Under the pieces are notes generated by a model. It made no database searches. It was given only the letters and a program-made list of their open reading frames with translations, and was not told where the DNA came from. A program made the translations under genes and the position numbers. Below, one piece after another: positions 31,775-41,971 of a stretch of 64,000 nt of DNA. Position 1 is the stretch's first letter, and each line of letters opens with the position of its first letter. Origin of the DNA: an uncultured Pelagibacteraceae bacterium (GTDB lineage: Bacteria > Pseudomonadota > Alphaproteobacteria > Pelagibacterales > Pelagibacteraceae); contig CACHKQ010000002.1 in assembly GCA_902580445.1 (NCBI GenBank), positions 38,784 through 102,783 on the forward strand. The letters run 5' to 3'.

Positions 31775-34354
31775 ATGAATTTTAAAAAATTGGAATTAAT
31801 CGGCTTTAAATCTTTCTTTGATAAAACTACTTTTTTTATTCAAGACGGTTTGACGGGGATAGTCGGGCCTAATGGGTGTGGTAAATCAAATATTGTTGAG
31901 TCTTTACGATGGTGTATGGGGGAAACATCTGCAAAAAGTATGCGAGGATCTGGTATGGAAGATATAATATTTTCAGGAACATCCAATAAACCAGCAAAAA
32001 ATATATCAGAAGTAATAATTACAATAGATAATTCACAAAAAGAGGGTCCTGGAAAATATTTGAATATTGAAGAAATAGTAATCAAAAGGAAAATTGAACG
32101 TGAAAAAGGTTCAAAATATTTTATTAATGAAAAAGAAGTAAGAGCAAAAGATGTTCAGACTTTTTTTGCTGACCTATCCACTGGAGCTCACTCACCATCG
32201 ATAATAAGTCAGGGGAAAATTGGAATGATTGTTACAGCAAAACCACAAGAGAGAAAATCAGTTTTAGAGGAGGCTGCGGGAATTTCTGGGATACACATTA
32301 GAAGGCATGAGGCTGAGACAAGATTAAATGCTGCAGAAAACAATCTTAAAAGAGCTGATGAATTAAAAAAACAACAAGAGAAACAACTTGAAAACTTAAA
32401 AAAGCAAGCCGAGGAAGCTACGAGATATAGGGAAATATCTGAAAAAATAAAAATGGTCGAAGCAGGACTTTTTTATTTGAAACTTCAGGAAATTGAAAAT
32501 GAAACTTCTCAAGTAAAAGTTAAGCTTTCAGCGATTGATAATGAAGTTAATTCTGTAAAAAAAGATATTGAGCATAATAAAGAATTAGTGGAGGAAGAAA
32601 GTAAAAAACTTGAGCCATTGAAGGATAAAAAAATTGAAAATTCTTCCTCAATTCAAAAAATTAATTTAGAGATTTCAAATTTAAATGAGGAAGAAAAAAG
32701 AGTTAAAGATTTAAATATAAAATTATTAAATAATATTAAAACTATCCAATCAGACCTGGAGAGGGAAAAAAGTATATCGCTAGATGCATCATTAAATGAA
32801 AAGAGAATTTTAGAAGAAAAAAATGAACTTTTAAAAACCGAAAGACAATTATTCGACATTGAAAAAAAATCAGAGATAGATCTAGATTTAACAAGAAGTG
32901 AACTTAAAGATCATCAGATTAAACTTGATGATTTTTTAGAAAAAAAACTGGAGTCTGTTGACCTAAAAGAACAGCTTAAAATTTTTATTAAAATTGATGA
33001 AATAAATAAATCTGTAATAAGGAGTTTAGAGGACTCTAGATTAGATGAGGCGAACTCAGGATTAGAAAAAATTAATGAAATTTTACAAAATCAGATAAAA
33101 AATATTGAAGTTATAGATAGGAATGATTTGAGTATAAATGTAAAAGGACTTATTGAGAATATAACACTGTCGCAAGAGAGATATGCATCCTCATTTGGTA
33201 AAAACCAAACAATTAGAAGTGACTCTATAAAAAGAAAGGAAAGAATTAAAAATATTGATCAAGAATTAGAAAATTGGAAAGATCTAAAAGTTAATTCTGA
33301 AAAAATGATACTGGAGTTGAGTAATAGAGTTAAAAAAGTTGAATTAGAGTTAGATGAAAACCAAAAGAATCCTGAGCAAATTGCAATTAATAAAGGACAG
33401 AATATCCAAAAACTTGAAAATACTGAAAAACAAAATAATGATTTAGAAATAGAAATAGAAAAAGTTGAAGCAAATTATATCGAAGCCAATAACAAGCTGC
33501 AGGATATAGAGGAAAAATCCGTTGTTTTAAGAGAAAATAAAGCCAGACAAGAAGCTACGATAGAGGGAATTGATCAAAGAAAAATGGATCTTATATATTT
33601 AGTTAAGAATGAATTAAAATTAGAAAATATAAACAATTTATTGTCTGTTTCTGATTTAAACGAATTGCCCAAACCTCCATCTGTAAAAGAACAAGAAGAT
33701 AAGCTGAATAAACTCAAAAAAGATAGAGAGTCTTTAGGTTCTGTTAACTTGAGGGCAGATGTAGAAACTGAAAAATATAGAGCAACTATAAAAAAAATGG
33801 AAGATGATAGAACTGATCTTGTATCTGCAATAGTTAAATTAAAATCTAGTATTAATGAGTTAAATCAGAGGGGCAGAGAAAGACTCTTAGATGCGTTTAA
33901 TAAAGTAAATAGAAAGTTTAATGAGGTTTTTACAAAGCTCTTTAACGGAGGGAATGCTAAGCTCGAACTAGTAGACTCGGATGATCCTTTAGAAGCTGGA
34001 TTAGAAATGTTAGTTTCGCCACCAGGAAAAAGGTTGCAATCAATAACTCTTTTGTCTGGTGGAGAACAGGCTTTAACAGCTATTTCACTTATATTTGCAA
34101 TTTTTTTAACTAATCCTTCACCTATATGTATTTTAGATGAAGTTGATGCACCTTTAGACGATGCAAACGTAACAAGGTTTTGTTCGTTGCTAGATCAGCT
34201 TATTTCAATTACTAAAACCAAGTTTATAATAATAACTCACCATGCTTTAACTATGTCAAAAATGAACAGGCTTTACGGTGTAACAATGCCTGAAAAAGGT
34301 ATAAGTAAACTTGTGGCTGTCGATTTACAACGGGCAGAAGAATTAGTTGCTTAA
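31775..34354 (+). CDS. smc: Chromosome segregation ATPase SMC (859 aa, short)
   Basis: GIVGPNGCGKSNIVESLRWCMGE (Walker A), LLSGGEQALTAISLIFAIFLTNPSPICILDEVDAPLDDANV (signature and Walker B), coiled coils between. Confidence 0.95.
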   Translation: MNFKKLELIGFKSFFDKTTFFIQDGLTGIVGPNGCGKSNIVESLRWCMGETSAKSMRGSGMEDIIFSGTSNKPAKNISEVIITIDNSQKEGPGKYLNIEEIVIKRKIEREKGSKYFINEKEVRAKDVQTFFADLSTGAHSPSIISQGKIGMIVTAKPQERKSVLEEAAGISGIHIRRHEAETRLNAAENNLKRADELKKQQEKQLENLKKQAEEATRYREISEKIKMVEAGLFYLKLQEIENETSQVKVKLSAIDNEVNSVKKDIEHNKELVEEESKKLEPLKDKKIENSSSIQKINLEISNLNEEEKRVKDLNIKLLNNIKTIQSDLEREKSISLDASLNEKRILEEKNELLKTERQLFDIEKKSEIDLDLTRSELKDHQIKLDDFLEKKLESVDLKEQLKIFIKIDEINKSVIRSLEDSRLDEANSGLEKINEILQNQIKNIEVIDRNDLSINVKGLIENITLSQERYASSFGKNQTIRSDSIKRKERIKNIDQELENWKDLKVNSEKMILELSNRVKKVELELDENQKNPEQIAINKGQNIQKLENTEKQNNDLEIEIEKVEANYIEANNKLQDIEEKSVVLRENKARQEATIEGIDQRKMDLIYLVKNELKLENINNLLSVSDLNELPKPPSVKEQEDKLNKLKKDRESLGSVNLRADVETEKYRATIKKMEDDRTDLVSAIVKLKSSINELNQRGRERLLDAFNKVNRKFNEVFTKLFNGGNAKLELVDSDDPLEAGLEMLVSPPGKRLQSITLLSGGEQALTAISLIFAIFLTNPSPICILDEVDAPLDDANVTRFCSLLDQLISITKTKFIIITHHALTMSKMNRLYGVTMPEKGISKLVAVDLQRAEELVA

Positions 34355-34363
34355 AATTTTCTC

Positions 34364-34651
34364 ATGAGCGACTTAGAGGATTTAAAAACTCGCCTTAAAA
34401 TTGCAAAATCAAAATTGCAAAAAGATAAAACTCAAAATGCAGATAAAAAGGGTATTTTTCTTGGGAATGCATTTAAATTGGGAACAGAGTTAGTCGCAGC
34501 CGTTATTGTTGGGACAATTATTGGGTTTATTTTAGATAATTGGTTTGGTACTAAACCAATATTAATTATAGTATTTTTCTTTTTTGGGGCTGTTGCTGGT
34601 ATTACAAACGTTATTAAAGCAGCAAGAAAAATGCAAAAGGATATAAAATAA
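34364..34651 (+). CDS. atpI: ATP synthase protein I
   Basis: Two-TM AtpI pattern GTELVAAVIVGTIIGFILDNWFGTKPILIIVFFFFGAVAGITNVIKA; precedes atpB. Confidence 0.9.
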   Translation: MSDLEDLKTRLKIAKSKLQKDKTQNADKKGIFLGNAFKLGTELVAAVIVGTIIGFILDNWFGTKPILIIVFFFFGAVAGITNVIKAARKMQKDIK

Positions 34652-35385
34652 TGGCAACAAATCCGATGGAACAATTTGAAGTTCATAAAATTGGTCCTGA
34701 AATAGAAATCTCAGGAATAAATTTATCATTCACAAATTCAAGTCTTTTCATGGTTATAAGTGCTGTATTAATTTTAATTTTACTACTATTTGGAACCAGA
34801 GAAAAAAAATTAATTCCAGGGAAAATACAATTGATTTCAGAAATGCTGTATAATTTTATTTCAAAAATGATAAGCGACACAGCCGGTAAAAAAGCTAAAC
34901 CCTTTTTTCCATTTATTTTTAGTTTGTTCGTTTTTATACTCTTTTGTAATATGGTGGGCATGTTACCCTACTCTTTCACTGTCACCAGCCATATAATAGT
35001 AACTCTGACATTTGCTTTGTTTATATTTATTGGTGTTACGATACTTGGGTTTGTAATGCATGGATTTAAATATTTAAAAATTTTCGTACCAAGTGGTGTT
35101 CCAATAGTTTTATTACCAATAATTAGTATCATAGAAATAATTTCATATCTTAGTAGGCCTATAAGTCTATCAGTTAGACTTTTTGCTAATATGATGGCTG
35201 GACACACAATGTTAAAAGTTTTTGGGGGGTTTGTGATTAGTCTTGGTTTAATTGGAGGTTGGCTTCCTTTAAGTTTTTCGGTTGCTTTAACAGGTTTAGA
35301 AATTTTAGTTGCTTTTTTACAAGCTTATGTATTTGCAATTTTAACATGCATTTATTTAAATGATGCATTGAATTTACATCACTAA
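34651..35385 (+). CDS. atpB: ATP synthase F0 subunit a
   Basis: SLSVRLFANMMAGHTMLKVFGGF...FLQAYVFAILTCIYLNDAL. Confidence 0.97.
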   Translation: MATNPMEQFEVHKIGPEIEISGINLSFTNSSLFMVISAVLILILLLFGTREKKLIPGKIQLISEMLYNFISKMISDTAGKKAKPFFPFIFSLFVFILFCNMVGMLPYSFTVTSHIIVTLTFALFIFIGVTILGFVMHGFKYLKIFVPSGVPIVLLPIISIIEIISYLSRPISLSVRLFANMMAGHTMLKVFGGFVISLGLIGGWLPLSFSVALTGLEILVAFLQAYVFAILTCIYLNDALNLHH

Positions 35386-35404
35386 CAATAAAAAAGGAGG
35401 AAAC

Positions 35405-35632
35405 ATGGAACTAGAAGCAGCAAAAATGATCGGCGCAGGTCTTGCCGCAATTGCTTTAGCTGGTGCTGGGGTTGGTATTGGAATAATTTTTGGAAATTAT
35501 CTATCCGGTGCAATGAGAAATCCATCTGCAGCTCAAAAACAATTTCCAAATTTGCTTTTGGGATTTGCATTAGCTGAGGCCACTGGTCTTTTTGGATTAG
35601 TAGTGGCTTTAATCATACTTTTCGCCTTTTAA
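35405..35632 (+). CDS. atpE: ATP synthase F0 subunit c
   Basis: AAKMIGAGLAAIALAGAGVGIGIIFGNYLSGAMRNPSA...FALAEATGLFGLVVALIILFAF. Confidence 0.97.
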   Translation: MELEAAKMIGAGLAAIALAGAGVGIGIIFGNYLSGAMRNPSAAQKQFPNLLLGFALAEATGLFGLVVALIILFAF

Positions 35633-35647
35633 TTTAATTAAAAAAGT

Positions 35648-36220
35648 ATGAAAAAGTTATTTGCTTTAATTATTTTTCTCTTATTTTTAGAGAAAAATCT
35701 TTATTCGGCTGAGGCAGGTATGCCTCAGCTTGACCCTGAGTATTGGCCGTCACAAGTATTTTGGCTTATAATTATTTTTTTAACAATTTACATCTTAATA
35801 TCAAAAATTTTTATTCCAAAAATAAAAGGCAGCATTGATTTAAGGGAAGATAAAATTAGAAAAGATTTAGAAGATGCAAAGACTTTTAAGGAACAAGCAG
35901 AATTAAAATTAAATGAGTATAATAGTTTGATGGAAACTGCAAAAATCGATGTTAAGAAAATCATTTCAAAAAGTAGACAAAAACTAAATGAAGATATGCA
36001 AATAAAAAAAGATGAGGCTCAAAAAAAAATTGATGCAGAAATTTTAAACGCTGAAACCGAGATTAAAAAATTTAAAAAAGATTCTTTCAATAAGATAAAA
36101 TCAATTTCGGAAGATATCACATCAAATTTGGTAAAGGATATATTTGGAGAAGATCTTAATAAAAGTAGTGTTGAAGCTTCAGTTCAACAAACAATTAAAG
36201 AATATCAAAAGGGTAAATAA
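35648..36220 (+). CDS. ATP synthase F0 subunit b'
   Basis: Signal-like start, QVFWLIIIFLTIYILISKIFIPKI, long charged helix; position in F0 operon. Confidence 0.92.
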   Translation: MKKLFALIIFLLFLEKNLYSAEAGMPQLDPEYWPSQVFWLIIIFLTIYILISKIFIPKIKGSIDLREDKIRKDLEDAKTFKEQAELKLNEYNSLMETAKIDVKKIISKSRQKLNEDMQIKKDEAQKKIDAEILNAETEIKKFKKDSFNKIKSISEDITSNLVKDIFGEDLNKSSVEASVQQTIKEYQKGK

Positions 36221-36715
36221 ATGATAGATGCAACATTTTGGGTAGCAATATCTTTCTTGCTTTTTGTGGTTTTACTTTTTTACCTAAAAGTTCCACAAAA
36301 AATTGACCAGTCATTAAATGAAAGTATAAAAGGTATTAAAAGTGAAATTGAGCATGCAGAGAAATTAAAAGATGAAGCCAAAAATATTTTAAGTAATTAT
36401 GATACTAAAATTAGTAAATCTAAGACAGAAATTAAAAAAATGTTAGAAGATGCCGAAAAACAAGCAGAGCAAAATATAATCAAAACAAACAAAGAATTTC
36501 ATGAAATTATTGAAAATAGAAAAAAAACGGCAGAAGATAAAATTAAACAAATGAAATTACAGGCTATCAAAGATATGAAAAATTTATCGGTAGATATAGC
36601 TGTGAACTCTGTTGAGAAAATCATAAAAAATTCTATAGATAAGAAAAAGCTTGATAAAATTTATATTTCAAGCATCGATGAGGCAAAAAAAATTTTAAAA
36701 AACAAATCAATCTAG
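36221..36715 (+). CDS. atpF: ATP synthase F0 subunit b
   Basis: FWVAISFLLFVVLLFYLKVPQKI then charged helix; position in F0 operon. Confidence 0.93.
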   Translation: MIDATFWVAISFLLFVVLLFYLKVPQKIDQSLNESIKGIKSEIEHAEKLKDEAKNILSNYDTKISKSKTEIKKMLEDAEKQAEQNIIKTNKEFHEIIENRKKTAEDKIKQMKLQAIKDMKNLSVDIAVNSVEKIIKNSIDKKKLDKIYISSIDEAKKILKNKSI

Positions 36716-36731
36716 CGTAATATCCTAACTA

Positions 36732-38198
36732 ATGGCAAAAAAAGTTATTGTTGTAGGATCTGGATTCGGTGGTTTAGCTTCAGCTCTTAGATTAAGAGCA
36801 AAAGGTTATGATGTAACTCTAGTTGAAAAACATCCTGACTTGGGTGGAAGAGCTAGAGTTTTTAAAAAAGGTAGCTTTATTTACGACGGTGGACCAACAG
36901 TAATAACTGCCCCATATCTTTTTGAGGAATTATTTTCATTATTTAATAAAAAAATTTCTGATTACGTAAAAATAGTACCACTCAATTTATGGTATCGTTT
37001 TGTTTTTAATGATGGACGAACTTTCAATTATTCAGGCAATGAAGATTCAATGGAAAAGGAAATAAGAAAATTTTCTGAAAAGGACCTAGAGGGATATAAG
37101 AATTTAGTCAAGTTTACTGAAAAAATTTTTGATAAAGGTTTTACTGAATTATCTGATAAACCTTTTAACAACTTGTCTTTTATGATCAAGCAGATACCTG
37201 CTTTGTTGAATTTAAAAAGTTACAAATCTGTTTATGGATTAGTTTCAAATTATATTTCGAATGAAGAGTTAAGAAGAGTTTTTAGTATGCATCCTCTTCT
37301 GGTGGGAGGAAACCCGTTCACAACTACTTCAATTTATACCCTTATTTTATTTTTAGAAAAAAAATGGGGTATTCACTATTCAATGGGTGGTACGGGAAGT
37401 GTTGTAAAAGCACTTGAAAAATTAATGAATGAAGAAGGTATTAAGGTAATTAAAGATGCAGAAGTTACAGAAATAATTTCATCTAACAAAATAGTTAAAT
37501 CTGTAAAAATCAATAGCTCTAAAATTATCAATTGTGATTATGTTGTTTGTAATTCTGATCCACCGAATGTATATAAAAATTTAATTAAATCTGAAAATAA
37601 TTATAATTTTATTTTTAAACAAAAAATAAAAAGAATGGATTATTCGATGGGACTATTTGTTTATTATTTTGGATCAAAAAAGCAATATAAAGATGTTGCT
37701 CATCATACAATTTATTTTGGAAAATCTTATAAAAAACATTTAGAGAAAATATTTGAAAAAAAAATTCTATCAGATGATATAAGTTATTATTTACATCGAC
37801 CTTCTGCTACAGATCCTGATATGGCGCCAAATGGTCAGGATGCTTTTTACGTCCTGGTTCCAGTTCCTAATAATTTATCAAAGATTAATTGGTCAAATGA
37901 AGGTGAGAAATTTAAAAATTTAGTTTTAGATAAAATGGATAAGTCAGTTTTACCGGGTATTAAAAAAAATGTTGTTAGTGATTTTTATCTCACACCAGAT
38001 TATTTTGAAAAAGATTTATCTACACTACATGGCTCAGGATTTTCTATACAACCAAAGTTTTCACAATCAGCGTACTTTAGATTTCATAATCAATCTGAGA
38101 TTTTTAATAATTTATATTTTGTTGGTGCCGGAACTCATCCTGGTGCAGGAATGCCAGGTGTAATTTCTTCAGCTAAGGTTTTAGATAAAATTTTATGA
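36732..38198 (+). CDS. crtI: Phytoene desaturase
   Basis: VIVVGSGFGGLASALRLRAKGYDVTLVEKHPDLGGRARVFKKGSFIYDGGPTVIT; YFVGAGTHPGAGMPGVISSAK. Confidence 0.95.
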   Translation: MAKKVIVVGSGFGGLASALRLRAKGYDVTLVEKHPDLGGRARVFKKGSFIYDGGPTVITAPYLFEELFSLFNKKISDYVKIVPLNLWYRFVFNDGRTFNYSGNEDSMEKEIRKFSEKDLEGYKNLVKFTEKIFDKGFTELSDKPFNNLSFMIKQIPALLNLKSYKSVYGLVSNYISNEELRRVFSMHPLLVGGNPFTTTSIYTLILFLEKKWGIHYSMGGTGSVVKALEKLMNEEGIKVIKDAEVTEIISSNKIVKSVKINSSKIINCDYVVCNSDPPNVYKNLIKSENNYNFIFKQKIKRMDYSMGLFVYYFGSKKQYKDVAHHTIYFGKSYKKHLEKIFEKKILSDDISYYLHRPSATDPDMAPNGQDAFYVLVPVPNNLSKINWSNEGEKFKNLVLDKMDKSVLPGIKKNVVSDFYLTPDYFEKDLSTLHGSGFSIQPKFSQSAYFRFHNQSEIFNNLYFVGAGTHPGAGMPGVISSAKVLDKIL

Positions 38199-39061
38199 TG
38201 GCTACAAAAAACTATTTATCTATTTACGCAAAATCATTTAATTGGTCAGGATTTTTTTTACCAAAAAATATTTATGTAAAATGTTCTAAATTATACGATT
38301 TTTGTAGAACAGTAGATAATATTGCAGATCAGGAAGCTAATTTAGATTACAAAAAAAAAGAAATAATAAAATTTAGAACTAATTTTGAAAATAAAGATTT
38401 TAAAAATGAAATAATAAAAAATATGTGGGAATTAATGGATGAATTTAACATATCTAAGAAAATAGTAGATGACTTATTTGATGGTGTAGAGTCAGATATA
38501 AAGGAAGAAGTTAAGATTAAAAATGAGAAAGAACTATTTGTTTATTCATATAGAGTTGCTGGAACTGTTGGTTTGATGATGGCAAAAATTTTTAATATAA
38601 AAAAAAAAGATACTCTTCAAAGAGCAGTATATCTTGGAATCGCTATGCAATTAACAAATATTGCAAGAGACGTTGTTGAAGATGAAAAAAAAAATAGAGT
38701 TTATTTAATCAATTACTCAAAAGATAAATTAATAAATATTAAAAAAATTATTTATACTGCTGACATATTCTATAATAGTTCCTTTATAGGTATCAAAGAT
38801 ATTCCTTTAAGTTGCCGTTTTTCAATAATTGTAGCTAGAAGAGTTTATAGGCAAATTGGAAAAAAAATATTTAATATAAAAGATTTAAGTACCTATAAAA
38901 GTGCTGGAAAAATTTATGTTTCAAGTTTTGGGAAAGTCGTACAAACAATTTTTTCTTTATTAGATTTAATAATACTTCCTTTTTTAAAACCAAGAAAAAT
39001 TGAACAAGAATATGAATATAATTTAATTAATGAGGATATTTCTTTAAATGAAAGAATTTGA
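38195..39061 (+). CDS. crtB: Phytoene synthase
   Basis: LYDFCRTVDNIAD, YSYRVAGTVGLMMAKIF, AMQLTNIARDVVEDEKKNRVYL. Confidence 0.94.
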   Translation: MMATKNYLSIYAKSFNWSGFFLPKNIYVKCSKLYDFCRTVDNIADQEANLDYKKKEIIKFRTNFENKDFKNEIIKNMWELMDEFNISKKIVDDLFDGVESDIKEEVKIKNEKELFVYSYRVAGTVGLMMAKIFNIKKKDTLQRAVYLGIAMQLTNIARDVVEDEKKNRVYLINYSKDKLINIKKIIYTADIFYNSSFIGIKDIPLSCRFSIIVARRVYRQIGKKIFNIKDLSTYKSAGKIYVSSFGKVVQTIFSLLDLIILPFLKPRKIEQEYEYNLINEDISLNERI

Positions 39062-40109
39062 TTACGTAATTATTGGAGGAGGATGCGCGGGATTATCCTT
39101 GGCATATGAATTGGATCTTCATCAAAAACTTAGTAGTAAAACACTCGCAATTATCGAGCCACGGAAAGAATATTTAAGAGATAAAACTTGGTCTTTTTGG
39201 AAAGTAAGTCCTCACAATTTCGAAGATTGTGTTAGGAAAAATTGGAAAGAATTTTCAATAAAGAAACCATCAAGTTCAAAAGTTATTAGATGTGATAATT
39301 TTCCTTATCAGAGTATTGATAGCGGACTTTTCTATAATAAAATTATTAATAAATTAAATAAAAATAAAAATATAGAGTTTTTCAAAAATATAAGTGATTT
39401 AAATATTAAAAATTCTTTTATATTTAACAGTGTTCCTTCATTAAGAAATACTAGCTCAAATCTTTGGCAACATTTTTATGGTGTTGAAATTGAAACTAAT
39501 GAAGATTTTTTTGATGATGGAATTGTTGATTTAATGGATTTTAATTGTGATCAAAGAAATAGTGTTCATTTTTTTTATGTTCTTCCATTTGCAAAAAATA
39601 AGGCAATGATTGAGACTACATGGCTATCTAAACAAGATTTATCTCTTAAAGATTATGAATCTCAAATTAAAAATTATATTAATAGTTTAGGCATTAAAAA
39701 TTATAAAATAAATTTTAAAGAGGAAGGGGCTATTCCTCTTTTTTATCCTGACAATACAGGAGAAAAAAATAAAATTAATATTGGTACAGCTGGAGGTATG
39801 ACCCGTTTAAGTACAGGTTACACTTTTTTAAATATTCAAGACCATAGTAAATTTATAAGAAAGAATTTAAGTAATATAGAGAAAGCTCGTAAATTTGAGT
39901 TAAAAATAAAATATAAATTTTTGGATAAAATATTTTTGAAAGTTTTAGAGAGAAATCCAGAAAAAATGCCTAATATATTTTATAAAATATTTAATGGATA
40001 TACAGACTCAACCATAAAGTTTTTATCAAATAAAAGTAGCATTATTGAGGATATATTAATAATTTTAAAAATGCCAAAGTGGATATTTCTGAAATCACTT
40101 TTTAATTAA
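39048..40109 (+). CDS. crtY: Lycopene beta-cyclase
   Basis: YVIIGGGCAGLSLAYEL, DKTWSFW, GTAGGMTRLSTGYTFLNIQ. Confidence 0.93.
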   Translation: MKEFDYVIIGGGCAGLSLAYELDLHQKLSSKTLAIIEPRKEYLRDKTWSFWKVSPHNFEDCVRKNWKEFSIKKPSSSKVIRCDNFPYQSIDSGLFYNKIINKLNKNKNIEFFKNISDLNIKNSFIFNSVPSLRNTSSNLWQHFYGVEIETNEDFFDDGIVDLMDFNCDQRNSVHFFYVLPFAKNKAMIETTWLSKQDLSLKDYESQIKNYINSLGIKNYKINFKEEGAIPLFYPDNTGEKNKINIGTAGGMTRLSTGYTFLNIQDHSKFIRKNLSNIEKARKFELKIKYKFLDKIFLKVLERNPEKMPNIFYKIFNGYTDSTIKFLSNKSSIIEDILIILKMPKWIFLKSLFN

Positions 40110-40110
40110 A

Positions 40111-41052
40111 ATGATAAAAAAAATTTACGGTAAACATACATTTTATTTTAGTATTTTTGCAATTACATTATCGGTTACCGCTTTACTCTTTGGTAATAAA
40201 ATAGAAGCTTCAAATGAATTGATGATTTCATTTATATGTTTATTTTTGATTTTATCAATAGGTATATCTCATGGTGCGATGGATAATTATAAGGCAAAAA
40301 AATTGTTGGAGATTTATAAAAAGAAGAATAAGTCAATTTTTTTTATTATATATATATCAATTTCATTAATGATAATTTTACTATGGAGTTTATATCCCTC
40401 TGTCACTTTGTTAATATTTTTAATTATCGCCTCTTATCATTTTGGTAGAGAGGATACTTCATTCTTGCATCAAAATAATTATTATGTTGATCAAGCACTT
40501 TATTTAATCAAGGGTTCGTTAATTGTATTTGCGCCATTATTTTTTCATATTGACGAAACTATTGAAATTTTCGATACGTTACTAATAAGTGACAATATTC
40601 TTATTTATATTAAAAAAGAACATTGGATTATAAATGTGTGTTTAGGTTTTTGTATCTTTGGTTATCTTTATTTTGTTAACAAAAATAAATATGAAGATTT
40701 TGAAGTTTTGTTTTTGGATATGTTATCTATTCTTATTCTAAATTACGTTTTTAATCCATTAATTGCTTTTACAATTTATTTCTGTTTCCTTCATTCAATT
40801 AGGCACATCATATCAATATCTCATGAACTTAACGGTGATAACTTTAATTTAGGTCTAAAGGCTTTTGCCAAAAAAGCCTTACCATTAACTATTATTACTG
40901 CAGTATTATATTTATTAGCTACAGTTTTTCTCTCAAACTTTTATGGCCTTAACGATGTGATAATAAAAGTAATATTTATTGGTTTGGCGTCACTAACATT
41001 TCCGCATATATTGCTTGAATATTTATTAGAAATAAATGAAAAAAAAAATTAA
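40111..41052 (+). CDS. blh: Brp/Blh-family beta-carotene 15,15'-dioxygenase
   Basis: SIGISHGAMDNYKAKKLL, IIASYHFGREDT, YFCFLHSIRHI; multi-TM; follows crtY. Confidence 0.92.
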   Translation: MIKKIYGKHTFYFSIFAITLSVTALLFGNKIEASNELMISFICLFLILSIGISHGAMDNYKAKKLLEIYKKKNKSIFFIIYISISLMIILLWSLYPSVTLLIFLIIASYHFGREDTSFLHQNNYYVDQALYLIKGSLIVFAPLFFHIDETIEIFDTLLISDNILIYIKKEHWIINVCLGFCIFGYLYFVNKNKYEDFEVLFLDMLSILILNYVFNPLIAFTIYFCFLHSIRHIISISHELNGDNFNLGLKAFAKKALPLTIITAVLYLLATVFLSNFYGLNDVIIKVIFIGLASLTFPHILLEYLLEINEKKN

Positions 41053-41971
41053 AATTTTTTTAGCAGCACCAAGGGGATTTTGCGCTGGTGTAGATAGAGC
41101 AATAGAAATAGTTAAAAAGACCCTCAATAAGTACGGTAGCCCAGTTTATGTGAGACACGAAATTGTGCATAACAAAAATGTTGTAGAAAATCTAAAAAAT
41201 TTAGGTGCTATATTTGTTGAGGAAATTTCCGAAATTAAAGATAAATCTAGACCAGTTATATTTTCAGCTCATGGAGTTGCTAAGAAAGTTCCTGAGGAGG
41301 CGAAACTTGAAAAAATTTTCTATATTGATGCTACATGTCCTCTTGTTTCAAAAGTACATAGAGAAACAGAACAATTGCATAAAAAAGGTTTTGATATCGT
41401 TTTAATAGGTCATAAAAATCATCCAGAGGTTATTGGAACAATGGGACAACTTCCAAAAGGATCTATTAAATTAATTGAAAAAAAAGAGGAAGTTGAAAAT
41501 TTAAATTTTTCAAAACCTTTGGCATATGTAACTCAAACTACTTTGTCTGTAGATGATACTAAAGAAATAATAGATGCTTTAAAAATTAAGTTTCCTGAAA
41601 TTAAGGGTCCAGTTAAAGAGGATATTTGCTATGCAACAACTAATAGGCAAGCGGCAGTAAAGAAAATTGCTCCTAATTGCGAAATGTTTTTTGTAATTGG
41701 TAGCAGAAACTCTTCAAATTCTGCTAGATTAGTTGAGGTTGCAAAAAAGTCAGGTTGTAAGAATTCCGAGCTAATTTTTTATGGAAAAAATGCACCCTTA
41801 GACAAAATTAAAAGTTGCAAAACTATTGGTCTATCATCTGGAGCATCTGCACCTGAGGAGTTGGTTCAAAATTTTATTTCTGAAATTAAAAATGACATGG
41901 ATGTATCAATTGAAGAAGTAGTAACAGCTAATGAAAAAGTTGTATTTAAATTACCCAAAGAATTAAATTAA
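41036..41971 (+). CDS. ispH: 4-hydroxy-3-methylbut-2-enyl diphosphate reductase
   Basis: LAAPRGFCAGVDRAIEIV, IFSAHGVAKKV, DATCPLVSKVHRE, ICYATTNRQ. Confidence 0.97.
   Translation: MKKKIKIFLAAPRGFCAGVDRAIEIVKKTLNKYGSPVYVRHEIVHNKNVVENLKNLGAIFVEEISEIKDKSRPVIFSAHGVAKKVPEEAKLEKIFYIDATCPLVSKVHRETEQLHKKGFDIVLIGHKNHPEVIGTMGQLPKGSIKLIEKKEEVENLNFSKPLAYVTQTTLSVDDTKEIIDALKIKFPEIKGPVKEDICYATTNRQAAVKKIAPNCEMFFVIGSRNSSNSARLVEVAKKSGCKNSELIFYGKNAPLDKIKSCKTIGLSSGASAPEELVQNFISEIKNDMDVSIEEVVTANEKVVFKLPKELN

Noticed and set aside
34432-35570. Minus-strand ORFs across the F0 operon
   Set aside because: Antisense to atpI, atpB and atpE; no independent support.
36732-41052. A rhodopsin gene within the retinal cluster
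   Set aside because: No seven-TM retinal-binding protein with a Schiff-base lysine motif was found; the four genes are crtI, crtB, crtY and blh only.
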